64,000 bases of DNA from Pelagibacterales bacterium SAG-MED05 (GCA_014654415.1 JACWDC010000005.1:1-64000); one strand, 5' to 3'. Shown: positions 55,916-64,000, numbered from the stretch's first letter. Notes: a model not told the origin generated them from the sequence alone. Numbers and translations: made by a program.

Positions 55916-56792
55916 TTTGTTTCCTTAGTATACTATTTTTCTGGCTTGATAAATTATTAATCTTAACTAATTTTTTCTCTTTTAATTTATTATTTCTATT
56001 TTTAGCTGTAAAGCTGGAAAAAGTTTCTTGCTCATCTAACCATTTGTTATAACTATCTTCATTTTCTACTACAACTTTGCCTCTCATAGCATAGTGAGCA
56101 ACGCCACAATACTCGGCACATAAAACCTCATAATCTCCATTTTTATTAGGCTCAAACCAATAGTAAGTGATTGTTCCAGGAACAGCGTCCATTTTTGATC
56201 TAAACTGTGGAACGTAGAAATTATGTAATACATCAATTGATCTTAATAAAATTTTTACAGGTCTATTTTTTAGTAGATGCAATTCATTGCTTTCAACAAA
56301 AACATCGTCTTTGCCATTTGGGTCGTCAATATTTAATCCATAGGGATTATCATCACTGATTATTCTGTTGCTAGATGTACCAAGCTTTCCATCTTCTCCT
56401 GGCAATCTATATTTCCATCCCCACTGCCACGCCATCACTTCTACATGGATAGCATTATCTGGGACCCGTATATAGTTATTCCATACAACAAGTCCGGGAG
56501 CAAGAAGAGCTACAACGCCAATCGTTGTTAACCATGTAAGACCTTTTTCTAATTTTTTATCTTCAGGCTTGTATTCGGACCTTCGTCCTTCTTTATATTG
56601 ATATCTAAAAATGCAATAGACCATGAAAAGGCAAACTAAAATGAATACTCCACCACCAATCCAAAAACTTAAAATTATAGTATCATCCATTGCACTCCAA
56701 TTTGAGGCGATGTCAGTCCACCACCACGGAGTCCAAACATGAAAAATGATTGAACCAATTATTACTGCTAAAAATACGAAACCTGTAAACAT
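55905..56792 (-). CDS. ctaC: Cytochrome c oxidase subunit II
   Basis: Subunit II accepts electrons from cytochrome c at CuA. The 295-residue protein has two membrane helices (about 2-20 and 38-62), the aromatic patch MAWQWGWKYRLPG, and CuA ligands in VLHNFYVPQFRSKMD and LCAEYCGVAHYAMRG. No cytochrome c domain is fused, so it is not a caa3-type subunit II. The C-terminal tail is positively charged. First gene of the oxidase operon; the promoter must lie in the 76 bases upstream, which also serve the divergent small ORF. Confidence 0.95.
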   Translation of the reverse strand: MFTGFVFLAVIIGSIIFHVWTPWWWTDIASNWSAMDDTIILSFWIGGGVFILVCLFMVYCIFRYQYKEGRRSEYKPEDKKLEKGLTWLTTIGVVALLAPGLVVWNNYIRVPDNAIHVEVMAWQWGWKYRLPGEDGKLGTSSNRIISDDNPYGLNIDDPNGKDDVFVESNELHLLKNRPVKILLRSIDVLHNFYVPQFRSKMDAVPGTITYYWFEPNKNGDYEVLCAEYCGVAHYAMRGKVVVENEDSYNKWLDEQETFSSFTAKNRNNKLKEKKLVKINNLSSQKNSILRKQNVR

Positions 56793-56868
56793 ACAATCAA
56801 ACTTATAAAATAAAAGGTCGCTTTAACCTAGGGACAAAATGTCTTAAAAGGTCTATACAATTACAAAA

Positions 56869-57060
56869 ATGATTGGAAAATTGGGAATTTTAATAACTAT
56901 ACTTTCTTTGGTCTTCCTATTTTTTATTGTTATATCATTAGGAGCAGGGGCTTTCTCAAAAAAAGAAAAAAAACCAGAAATTAAAAAATACCTAAAGTCT
57001 ATCTATGTTTTATTAGTAATAATTGCTCTCTTAGGATCAATTCTAGTGTTATTTCTCTAA
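56869..57060 (+). CDS. Small twin-helix membrane protein, unknown
   Basis: A 63-residue ORF with two hydrophobic segments (about 5-28 and 45-62) around a lysine-rich loop (FSKKEKKPEIKKYLKS). Without it the gap 56793-57068 would be empty, which would be unusual in this compact sequence, so it is probably real. The layout resembles the twin-transmembrane small proteins of alphaproteobacteria, related to HIG1-like oxidase factors, but the family motifs are not clear. It lies between ctaC and the second subunit III gene. Confidence 0.5.
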   Translation: MIGKLGILITILSLVFLFFIVISLGAGAFSKKEKKPEIKKYLKSIYVLLVIIALLGSILVLFL

Positions 57061-57068
57061 ATTCAGTT

Positions 57069-57752
57069 TTAAGAAATTAATTCCTTACACCAAGCGATGA
57101 CTGCATCATTAAATACATACATAACCAAAAAAAATACTAACCAAATAATTAGTAAAAACATCCAATAAAGAGATAAAGCTTCTACTTTATTTTTTTCATC
57201 TAAAATTTTTTTTTCATCTAATTTTAAAATCTGAGAACAAACTTTTCCCCAAAAGAATAATCCTCCTAAGAGATGAATGCCATGAAGTGCTGTAAAAAAA
57301 TAAAAAGAAGTAAAATATGTATTAGTAGAAACAAATTTTCCATCTTCCATTAATTGAAACCACAATAATATTTGTGCTAACAAAAATAGATAACTTAATG
57401 CTCCAACTTGAATTAGGTTTCTTTTTATTTTTGATGTTCTCTTGTTTTCTAAATCTTTTGTAATTTTTCTAAAAATATAAGCAACTAAAATTAGCACGAA
57501 ACTATTGAACCAAAATAAATTAGGTTTAAAAAGAAACATTGTGTCTTGACCCCCTGGAATGGAATAAAGGTAGGCAGTAACTATAAGGCTAAAGAGTACT
57601 GTGCTAACTCCAAAAATTACAATCACTGCTGATACATAAGAGGAAACTCCTTTAAATGTACTGCCAACATGATGATTGTCGATATTTACTTGATTTTCTT
57701 CCCAAGGTTTTTCGATAAGTGCGCCAAATATTTTCTTTATAATTTTAGACAT
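57069..57752 (-). CDS. Second cytochrome c oxidase subunit III-type protein
   Basis: A 227-residue membrane protein of the heme-copper oxidase subunit III family, with about five helices and the segment YFFTALHGIHLLGGLFFW that corresponds to the GxHxxHVxxG motif region of subunit III. It also has KVEALSLYWMFLLIIWLVFFLVMYVF at the end, matching the terminal helix. It is clearly different from CtaE at 53350. No subunit I accompanies it. It is divergent from the sco gene (20 bases). It might be an alternative subunit or assembly factor. Confidence 0.8.
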   Translation of the reverse strand: MSKIIKKIFGALIEKPWEENQVNIDNHHVGSTFKGVSSYVSAVIVIFGVSTVLFSLIVTAYLYSIPGGQDTMFLFKPNLFWFNSFVLILVAYIFRKITKDLENKRTSKIKRNLIQVGALSYLFLLAQILLWFQLMEDGKFVSTNTYFTSFYFFTALHGIHLLGGLFFWGKVCSQILKLDEKKILDEKNKVEALSLYWMFLLIIWLVFFLVMYVFNDAVIAWCKELIS

Positions 57753-57772
57753 AAAGATTAATTATACCATTA

Positions 57773-58357
57773 ATGAAAATAAAAACATCTATATCAATTC
57801 TCATAGGGTGTTTAGGCATCTTTTTATTTATCATGTTACCAATAATTTTGTCTGTAGAAGATAAAAAAGATGAATATGTCGCATCGATTACTGGGTCATC
57901 ATTTTCTCTTAAAGATGTAAACAATAATATTATTACTGAAAAATCTTTTGAAGGCCAAGCCACAGCTCTCTTTTTTGGTTTTACGAATTGTCCAGATGTT
58001 TGTCCAATGACTCTAAATAAATTGACCTATATCTTAAATGAGCTGGAAAAAGAAAAAAAAAATTTAACAATATTTTTTATTAGCATTGATCCAGAAAGAG
58101 ATACTCCAGAAGTAATGAAAAATTATTTAAGCTCATTTGAAAATAAAATTATTGGCATAACCGGAGAATCAGAAAAAATATTTCTTCTATCAAAATCGTG
58201 GGGTATAAAAAGTGAAAAAATATTCTCTGAAGATGGAAGCTATACGGTAGATCATAGCTCACCGATTATTTTATTAAAGAATGGAAAATATTCTAGTCGT
58301 ATTACTCATCACAATGATATTAAAGAATCTTTAAATATAATTAAGAAAATTTTATAA
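57773..58357 (+). CDS. SCO1/SenC family copper chaperone
   Basis: Sco proteins deliver copper to the CuA site of subunit II. The 194-residue protein has an N-terminal anchor (about 6-27), a thioredoxin fold with the copper-binding CPDVC motif (Cys73 and Cys77 in TNCPDVCPMTLNK), and the third ligand histidine in YTVDHSSPI (about 163). ISIDPERDTPEVMKNYL is a family block. It is next to the oxidase genes, which fits the role. The end overlaps rsmE by 6 bases. Confidence 0.94.
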   Translation: MKIKTSISILIGCLGIFLFIMLPIILSVEDKKDEYVASITGSSFSLKDVNNNIITEKSFEGQATALFFGFTNCPDVCPMTLNKLTYILNELEKEKKNLTIFFISIDPERDTPEVMKNYLSSFENKIIGITGESEKIFLLSKSWGIKSEKIFSEDGSYTVDHSSPIILLKNGKYSSRITHHNDIKESLNIIKKIL

Positions 58358-59062
58358 GTCGTAAGAATAGTTTACTAAAGATAATGCAGAAATTGTAGCG
58401 GTTTCTGTTCTTAAAATATTTTTTGAAAGAGAGAAAGGAATTGTATTACCATTTTCTAAAATTATTTTTCTTTCAGCTGGAGTAAAGTCTCCCTCGGGGC
58501 CAATAAGTATGGTTTTTAAATTATCATTTTTTATATCCTCTTTTTTTAATCCCTTTTTGCAATTTATATCAGCAAAAAAAAGTTTGTTAGTAGGGTTAAG
58601 ATTATTAATAAAATCTTTAAGTTTAGTTATTTTTGATATTTCAGGTGGGTTTAATTGATTTGACTGCTCAGTAGCTTCAATAACTATCTTATTAGCCCTT
58701 TCAAAATTTAATTCTTTAACCTCAGTGCGTTCAGATATAATAGGAATAATTTTAGTCACTCCCAATTCTGTAGCTTTTTGTAAAATAAACTCCATAGGAT
58801 TTTTTTTCACTAAACAAATTGCTAGCTCTGTGCTCGATGATTTTATAGACTCTTTCTCTCTATTTATAAACTTAACCTCAACTCTATCTTTTTCTAAAAA
58901 AACTATTTCACTAGCCCACTCTCCCTCTTTATTAAAAAAGTTTATACTCGAACCACGTTTCAATCTCATAACATTAACCACGTAATGAGTGTGTTCTTTT
59001 GACAATAGAGAAGTGGTGTTTTCAACTATACTATTAGGATAATATAATCTTATGTTGCTCAT
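58352..59062 (-). CDS. rsmE: 16S rRNA (uracil(1498)-N3)-methyltransferase
   Basis: RsmE is a SPOUT-fold methyltransferase. The blocks HYVVNVMRLKRGSSINFF, MEFILQKATELGVTKIIPIISERTEVK, LIGPEGDFTPAERKII and the knot segment FSLSKNILRTETATISALSLV are complete. The listed ORF begins at 59077 (MYIQYMSNIR), but the family start MSNIRLYYP suggests the ATG at 59062, giving 236 residues. It is divergent from the HAD dehalogenase gene. Confidence 0.93.
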   Translation of the reverse strand: MSNIRLYYPNSIVENTTSLLSKEHTHYVVNVMRLKRGSSINFFNKEGEWASEIVFLEKDRVEVKFINREKESIKSSSTELAICLVKKNPMEFILQKATELGVTKIIPIISERTEVKELNFERANKIVIEATEQSNQLNPPEISKITKLKDFINNLNPTNKLFFADINCKKGLKKEDIKNDNLKTILIGPEGDFTPAERKIILENGNTIPFSLSKNILRTETATISALSLVNYSYDL

Positions 59063-59108
59063 ATATTGTATATACAATAAAAATAACTTTTAACTAATTA
59101 TAAAAGAA

Positions 59109-59768
59109 ATGAAAACTAAATCTATAGTCTTTGATGCTTATGGTACATTATTTGATGTTAATTCTGCTGCTGAAAAATGCAAAGATAAAATTGGAGATAA
59201 GTGGGAAGGCTTTGCAAACTTCTGGAGAACAACGCAGCTAGAATATACTTGGCTAAGGAGCTTAATGAAAAGACATAAAGATTTTTGGCAAGTTACAGAA
59301 GATAGTTTAGATAAATCCATGAAAGTTTTTAGGATCGATATTGATATGAAGAACGATCTATTAAATCTTTATAAAGTTTTATCTCCATATCCTGAAGTTA
59401 AAAAAGTTTTAGAAAATTTAAAAAAGAAAAACTTTAAACTTGCTATACTATCAAATGGAACTCCAGCTCTACTAGAGGAATTGGTTAACAGTAATAATTT
59501 AGAAAATTTATTCGATGATCTTTTCTCAATCGAGTCTGTTAAAATTTATAAACCTGACTCTAAAGTTTATGATTTACCGTTACAAAAATATAAAATTAAA
59601 CCTGAAGAAGTTACATTTTTAAGTGCTAATACATGGGATGTTTCTGGTGCTGGAAATTATGGTTATAACTCCATTTGGGTGAATAGAAATAATGCTGTAT
59701 TTGATAACTTAGATTTTAAACCTAAAAATGAAATAAACAATTTAACGCAGTTACTAGAGTTAATTTAA
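59109..59768 (+). CDS. Haloacid dehalogenase, type II
   Basis: A 219-residue HAD-superfamily protein that keeps every active-site residue of L-2-haloacid dehalogenases: Asp9 and Thr13 (FDAYGTLF), Arg40 (FWRTTQLEYTW), Ser115 (SNGTP), Lys148 (YKPDSK), Tyr154, and Ser172, Asn174 and Asp177 (SANTWDV). The spacing matches that of the Pseudomonas YL enzyme within three residues. It probably hydrolyses L-2-haloalkanoates such as chloropropionate, or fluoroacetate. A pirin gene follows after 15 bases. The true substrate remains inferred. Confidence 0.87.
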   Translation: MKTKSIVFDAYGTLFDVNSAAEKCKDKIGDKWEGFANFWRTTQLEYTWLRSLMKRHKDFWQVTEDSLDKSMKVFRIDIDMKNDLLNLYKVLSPYPEVKKVLENLKKKNFKLAILSNGTPALLEELVNSNNLENLFDDLFSIESVKIYKPDSKVYDLPLQKYKIKPEEVTFLSANTWDVSGAGNYGYNSIWVNRNNAVFDNLDFKPKNEINNLTQLLELI

Positions 59769-59783
59769 AAGTTATTATTTGTA

Positions 59784-60626
59784 ATGACTCAAATTGAAGT
59801 AAAAAAAATTATTAAAGCACTAAATGCTTCGGATGGAGCTGGAGTTAAGTTAAAAAGAAGTATCGGCACTCCAGAAGCAGATTATATAGATCCATTTTTA
59901 ATGCTCGATGAATTTGGATCAGAAAATAAAGACGATTATTTGGCTGGATTTCCCCCTCATCCTCATAGAGGAATAGAAACTGTAACTTATATGTTGCATG
60001 GTGAATTTGAGCATGAAGATAGTACAGGATCAAAAGGTAAGATGACGCCAGGAGATGTTCAATGGATGAAAACTGGGAGAGGTATAATTCATTCCGAAAT
60101 GCCAGTAATGACAGGTGGTAAATTATTAGGTTTCCAGCTCTGGATTAACATGCCAGCAAAGTTAAAAAGAAATAAACCAGAGTATCTTTATATTAAGGGT
60201 AATGAACTTGGTATTCATAAAGATAGTGAAAAAATAGTGAAAGTTATAGCCGGAAAATATGAAAAGGCTGAGGGGCCTCAAACAAGTCACAACGTAGAAC
60301 CAATTTATTTTCACATAGTTTTAAATGAGAAGAAGGAATTTAAATATGAAATACCCGAAGGACATAATTCTTTTATCTATTTGCTAAAAGGTCAATTAAA
60401 AATTGGAGAAAAAGAACATAATAAAACTAATGATTCTAATTTAATTTTACTTGAAAGAGGGAATAAACTTGCTTTAAAGGCAACCCAAAAGACTGAGTTT
60501 CTTTTTATTGCTGGTAAGCCAATTGGTGAACCAATTGCTAGAGGTGGTCCATTCGTCATGAATACAAAAGCTGAAATACTTGAGGCCATTCAAGACTATA
60601 ATAATGGAACATTTGCTAAATATTAA
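59784..60626 (+). CDS. Pirin family bicupin
   Basis: A 280-residue protein with the pirin N-terminal cupin: DPFLMLDEFG, FPPHPHRGIETVTYMLHGEFEHEDS (metal-binding histidines) and GDVQWMKTGRGIIHSEMP, plus the C-terminal cupin ending GGPFVMNTKAEILEAIQDYNNGTF. Bacterial pirins bind iron and some have quercetinase activity; no precise role can be assigned. It precedes the quinone oxidoreductase gene by 24 bases. Confidence 0.92.
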   Translation: MTQIEVKKIIKALNASDGAGVKLKRSIGTPEADYIDPFLMLDEFGSENKDDYLAGFPPHPHRGIETVTYMLHGEFEHEDSTGSKGKMTPGDVQWMKTGRGIIHSEMPVMTGGKLLGFQLWINMPAKLKRNKPEYLYIKGNELGIHKDSEKIVKVIAGKYEKAEGPQTSHNVEPIYFHIVLNEKKEFKYEIPEGHNSFIYLLKGQLKIGEKEHNKTNDSNLILLERGNKLALKATQKTEFLFIAGKPIGEPIARGGPFVMNTKAEILEAIQDYNNGTFAKY

Positions 60627-60650
60627 AACTTCAAGTACGTTTCTTCAAAA

Positions 60651-61625
60651 ATGTCTAAATCGATTGTTATAAAAAAAAATGGTGGGCCAGAAGTCTTAGA
60701 GCTTCAAGAAGTCGATGTAAAGTCACCAGGGCCAGATGAAATAAAAGTTACTAATCATGCAATAGGGTTAAACTATATTGATACCTATCATAGATCAGGG
60801 TTATATCCTTTGCCTTTACCTAGCGGTATAGGATTAGAGGCTGCAGGAAAAGTTGATGAAATTGGTTCAAATATTACAGAGTTTAATAAAGGTGATAACA
60901 TTGCTTATGCATCTATGCCTTTAGGAGCGTACTCTCAACAAAGAATAATACCAGCAAAAATTGCGGTAAAAGTTCCAGAATGGATTTCACATAAATTGGC
61001 AGCAACATTAATGACAAAAGGTTTAACAACTAATTATTTATTAACCAAAACTTATAAGCTTAATCCTAATGAAACTATTTTATTTCATGCTGCAGCTGGT
61101 GGCGTTGGTCAAATATTTGCTCAATGGGCTAAAAGCATAGGGGCAACTGTTATTGGTACCGTAGGTTCGGACGAAAAAATTGAAATTGCTAAAGCCAATG
61201 GATACGAGAATGTTATTAACTACTCAAAAAGTGATTTTGCAAAAGAAGTCATGAAATTGACGAATAATAATGGGGTTTCTGCAGTTTTTGATGGAGTTGG
61301 AAAAAATACATTTAAGGGATCTATAGCATGCCTAAAACCAAGAGGTATGATGATAAGTTTTGGAAATGCTTCAGGACCTTTAGAACCTGTAAATGTTTCT
61401 AAAGATATTCAATCTAAAAGTCTTTTTTTAACAAGACCAACTATTGGACATTATTTTACAAACAGAAATGAGATTCAAAAAGGAGCTGACGATATATTTG
61501 AAAAAATAAAGTTTGGAATGATAAAAATAAAAATATTTAAAGAATATAAGTTAGAAGAAGCAAAACAAGCTCATCAAGATTTAGAGTCTAGAAAACTAAC
61601 TGGTCCAGCTATACTAGTTCCATAA
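60651..61625 (+). CDS. NADPH:quinone reductase-like zinc-less MDR
   Basis: A 324-residue medium-chain reductase of the quinone oxidoreductase group. NHAIGLNYIDTYHRSGLYPLPLPSGIGLEAAG (about 35-66) is the diagnostic block and FHAAAGGVGQIFAQWAKSIGATVIG (about 140-165) binds NADPH. There is no structural zinc cysteine cluster. It may reduce quinones or reactive enones. Its last base is shared with the DUF1289 start. Confidence 0.92.
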   Translation: MSKSIVIKKNGGPEVLELQEVDVKSPGPDEIKVTNHAIGLNYIDTYHRSGLYPLPLPSGIGLEAAGKVDEIGSNITEFNKGDNIAYASMPLGAYSQQRIIPAKIAVKVPEWISHKLAATLMTKGLTTNYLLTKTYKLNPNETILFHAAAGGVGQIFAQWAKSIGATVIGTVGSDEKIEIAKANGYENVINYSKSDFAKEVMKLTNNNGVSAVFDGVGKNTFKGSIACLKPRGMMISFGNASGPLEPVNVSKDIQSKSLFLTRPTIGHYFTNRNEIQKGADDIFEKIKFGMIKIKIFKEYKLEEAKQAHQDLESRKLTGPAILVP

Positions 61626-61888
61626 TGGAAAACGAAGTTGTATCACCTTGTATAAGTATTTGCAAAACTGATCCAGTAACTGGTTTTTGTTATGGATGCG
61701 CAAGAACTAATGATGAAAAAATAATATGGAAAAGGGAAAATACAACAAAAGAATGGAAAAATAAAAACTTAGAGGAAATAGTTTTAAGAATGAAAGGTTG
61801 GCAGCTAGATACTTTTAAAGAATCCTATAAACATAAACTTGATAAAGGTATATCCCTATTTAAAAAAAATCTCTTAGAAACTAAATAA
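61625..61888 (+). CDS. DUF1289 domain protein
   Basis: An 87-residue protein with four cysteines at 9, 13, 22 and 25 (SPCISICKTDPVTGFCYGCAR), the DUF1289 signature that probably holds a metal or Fe-S cluster. WKNKNLEEIVLRMKGW follows, a little different from the typical WxxxxxxxR ending. Its function is unknown. It is co-transcribed with the quinone reductase (one-base overlap) and ends 1 base from the convergent DUF2721 gene. Confidence 0.85.
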   Translation: MENEVVSPCISICKTDPVTGFCYGCARTNDEKIIWKRENTTKEWKNKNLEEIVLRMKGWQLDTFKESYKHKLDKGISLFKKNLLETK

Positions 61889-61889
61889 A

Positions 61890-62300
61890 CTATAAATCTC
61901 TTTTCATTGAGTCCATATCACTTAAATGATACTTCAAGGCTTTATTGGACAGTCTAATTTCTTGTAAAAATAAAAAAATTGAAATAATCATACAGATACA
62001 ACACCCTGCAAAAATAATCCTAGCAAGTTGAGTATTTCCGAGATAAAGCATTAAAACTGTAGACATATTAAAGAGGAATCCAAAAGCTGCAAATCCCATA
62101 GTAAATTTCAATAAGTTTGTCCTATTGTTTAAAACATGCAATTGATTCTCCCATTCGGGAGGCGTGCGTTTTTCAAAAGTATATTGATCATGCAGCCTTC
62201 TAATCAATGCACTCAAGGTATGATATCTATTGCTGTACATGGTCATCATTAAAGGTATAGCTGGAAACATTAAAGCTGCTACTGTGTAATCTATATCCAT
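61890..62300 (-). CDS. DUF2721 membrane protein
   Basis: A 136-residue membrane protein with helices at about 3-20, 68-88 and 95-115. The block ALMFPAIPLMMTMYSNRYHTLSALIRRLHDQ near the start is the DUF2721 signature. The role is unknown. It is divergent from ubiA with about 54 bases between the likely starts. Confidence 0.8.
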   Translation of the reverse strand: MDIDYTVAALMFPAIPLMMTMYSNRYHTLSALIRRLHDQYTFEKRTPPEWENQLHVLNNRTNLLKFTMGFAAFGFLFNMSTVLMLYLGNTQLARIIFAGCCICMIISIFLFLQEIRLSNKALKYHLSDMDSMKRDL

Positions 62301-62354
62301 ATCGAATCAAATTGATTATGTAGATAGTGTTTGATATTTACAAGTCATATTTTC

Positions 62355-63212
62355 ATGAAACATTTAAAAATATTTATTAATTTAACCAGATTAGGCAAAC
62401 CAATTGGTTTTATGCTTTTATTTTGGCCATGTTCGTGGGGTTTAGTTTATGCATATAATTTAAATCAAGATTTAAATACTTTTTTATATTATTTACTACT
62501 TTTCTTTTTTGGTTCTGTTCTAATGAGAAGTGCTGGTTGTATATTTAATGATATTGTAGATAAAGACCTGGATAAAAAAGTTTGGAGAACAAAACAAAGG
62601 CCTATTGCAGCTGGAAAAATTTCCATAAAAAAATCTTTTTTTTATATAATAATTTTATGTGCTTTTGCCTTTTTGATTTTAATTCAATTTAATTTTCTTA
62701 CTATTGCTCTTGGGCTAGGATCAATGCTTTTAGCTTTTTCTTATCCATTTATGAAAAGAATTACTTATTGGCCTCAACTTTTTTTAGGTTTAACTTTTAA
62801 TTGGGGAATGGTAATGGCTTGGACAGCGGTAAATAGTGATATTTCTGGAGAAATAATTATATTTTATATATCAGCCATATTTTGGACATTGGGCTATGAC
62901 ACCATTTATGGAGTTCAAGATGTAGCAGATGATGAAATAATAGGAATCAAATCTACTGCTATTAAATTTAAAAATAATATAAAATTATTTGTAAGCTCAT
63001 GCTATTTATTAACTTTTTCTCTTATAGCTTATTTATTTAAAGAAAGTATGGGATTTAATATTTTTACTTTATTTTTATTTCTGTTTTTTCTAAGTTTAAT
63101 TTATCAATTAAAAATTTTTAAAAAAGACAACCCTAATAGTTGCTTAAAAGCTTTCAAAATAAATAATTTATCCGGACTATTAATTTTTTTATCTATATTT
63201 TTTAAATCATGA
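62355..63212 (+). CDS. ubiA: 4-hydroxybenzoate polyprenyltransferase
   Basis: UbiA attaches the polyprenyl chain to 4-hydroxybenzoate in ubiquinone synthesis, in the inner membrane. Both metal-binding motifs are present: NDIVDKDLDKKVWRTKQRPIAAG and YDTIYGVQDVADDEIIGIKST. About eight helices are seen. The listed ORF begins with TTG at 62331 (MIFTSHIF), but the ATG at 62355 (MKHLKIFINLTRLGKPIG) fits better, giving 285 residues. The stop overlaps the ABC exporter start (ATGA). Confidence 0.93.
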   Translation: MKHLKIFINLTRLGKPIGFMLLFWPCSWGLVYAYNLNQDLNTFLYYLLLFFFGSVLMRSAGCIFNDIVDKDLDKKVWRTKQRPIAAGKISIKKSFFYIIILCAFAFLILIQFNFLTIALGLGSMLLAFSYPFMKRITYWPQLFLGLTFNWGMVMAWTAVNSDISGEIIIFYISAIFWTLGYDTIYGVQDVADDEIIGIKSTAIKFKNNIKLFVSSCYLLTFSLIAYLFKESMGFNIFTLFLFLFFLSLIYQLKIFKKDNPNSCLKAFKINNLSGLLIFLSIFFKS

Positions 63213-64000
63213 AATTTAATGAACTTAAAATTACTTTAAAAAGACTTTATAAAGATTATGTAAAATATCATTTCAAAAGAATCTTGTTGTGTCTTATTTT
63301 GTCAATATTGGTTGGTTTAACTACATCTGCTACTGCATGGTTATTAGATCCGGCAGTAAAAAAGATTTTTATTGATAAAGATTCAACTCTAGCATGGTTA
63401 ATACCGTTGGCTATAATTTTTACTTTTACAGGCAAAGGCTTGTCTCTTTATTTTGCAAGACTAAATATACTAATTGTTGGTCAAAGAATTGCTGGCGAAT
63501 TACAAAAAAAAATTGCAGAAACAATCTTATTTTCAGATGTTCAAACGTTAGACTCTAGGCATTCGGGTAAATATATAGGGAACGTTATGTTCGACTCGGG
63601 ACAAGTTCAAAATTTAGTTAGTACGGGAGTGTTAAACTTAATGAAAGACAGTTTTTCTGCAATTTGTTTAGTTGGAGTTATGTTTTATCAAAACTGGAAA
63701 TTAGCAATTTTCGCTATTTTCATGATTCCTTTAGCGGCAGGTTTAGCAAAGAACTTAGGGAAAAAAATTGGAAAAGCTCAAGGTGAGGCTGGTGAAATAG
63801 TAGGAAATTTAACATCTTTTTTGTCAGATATATTTCGAGGCTCTAGAATGATTAGGATTTATCAAAAAGAAGATACTGAAAATCAAAATGCAACTAAAGT
63901 TATATCTTCTTTGATAGGAAAAAATATTAGAATAGCGAGTATCATGATTAGAGCTACTCCTATTATGGAAACTTTAACAGGATTTATGATAGCGGGATTT
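63209..64000 (+). CDS. ABC exporter, MsbA-like, 5' part
   Basis: The frame from the ATG at 63209 stays open to the window end (264 codons), so it is a partial gene missing from the ORF track. The translated part is a six-helix-type transmembrane domain: LCLILSILVGLTTSATAWL (about 24-42), TAWLLDPAVKKIFIDKD, ARLNILIVGQRIAGELQKKI, LFSDVQTLDSRHSGKYIGNVMFD and FRGSRMIRIYQKEDTE. These are typical of lipid A/MsbA-family exporters, in which the ATPase domain would follow beyond the window. The start overlaps the ubiA stop (ATGA). Confidence 0.85.
   Translation, partial: MKFNELKITLKRLYKDYVKYHFKRILLCLILSILVGLTTSATAWLLDPAVKKIFIDKDSTLAWLIPLAIIFTFTGKGLSLYFARLNILIVGQRIAGELQKKIAETILFSDVQTLDSRHSGKYIGNVMFDSGQVQNLVSTGVLNLMKDSFSAICLVGVMFYQNWKLAIFAIFMIPLAAGLAKNLGKKIGKAQGEAGEIVGNLTSFLSDIFRGSRMIRIYQKEDTENQNATKVISSLIGKNIRIASIMIRATPIMETLTGFMIAGF

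Overview
The window is AT-rich, extremely gene-dense bacterial DNA. Gene order and content point to a streamlined marine alphaproteobacterium of the SAR11/Pelagibacterales type. Evidence for this includes ccrM, petABC, the split b/b' F0 genes, the neighbourhoods mutY-dciA-dsbA-smc, ubiK/lgt-midA-pgeF, ilvE/petP-petR and ispH-thrB-rnhA-prx, the low G+C, and a retinal-synthesis cluster. I see no gap above 150 bases without a gene, no insertion sequence, phage, CRISPR array or rRNA. One tRNA gene (Gln, TTG) is present. The assignment to SAR11 is inference from content, not from a database search.

Layout. 1-15.7 kb: carAB; an unusual two-gene cassette on the minus strand (2OG-Fe(II) oxygenase-like plus ELM1-family); trxB; an aspartate aminotransferase; a tightly coupled run uvrB-folM-folB-uvrC-pgsA-methyltransferase; ilvE. 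15.7-24.5 kb: petP-petR-histidine kinase; ubiK; lgt-midA-pgeF; prs; rplY-pth-ychF. 24.5-27.1 kb: petCBA (cytochrome bc1), minus strand. 27.2-38.5 kb: trmL-hemF-greA; CCA/poly(A) nucleotidyltransferase with tRNA-Gln; ispE and a TPR protein; udg-rnhB; ccrM; an FAD monooxygenase and mutY; dciA-dsbA. 38.5-49.9 kb: smc (apparently hinge-less), the F0 ATP synthase genes atpI-B-E-F'-F, the retinal genes crtI-crtB-crtY-blh, then ispH-thrB-rnhA, all plus strand and nearly gapless. 49.9-59 kb: minus-strand prx, thrC, ctaB and the cytochrome c oxidase genes, plus a second subunit-III gene, a Sco protein and rsmE. 59-64 kb: an L-2-haloacid dehalogenase-like gene, pirin, quinone oxidoreductase, DUF1289 and DUF2721 proteins, ubiA, and the 5' part of an MsbA-like ABC exporter cut by the window end.

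The genes form an energy-metabolism theme: bc1 complex, aa3-type oxidase, heme A synthesis (ctaB), Sco, ubiquinone synthesis (ubiA, ubiK), F0 of the ATP synthase, and synthesis of retinal, the chromophore of rhodopsin proton pumps, placed directly downstream of F0 and upstream of ispH, which makes the isoprenoid precursors. No rhodopsin gene or crtE lies in the window. The most notable oddities are the hinge-less SMC, the F0-retinal-ispH gene train, three GANTC sites just upstream of ccrM, the shared palindromic start of mutY and dciA, and 3'-end overlaps in most convergent gene pairs.
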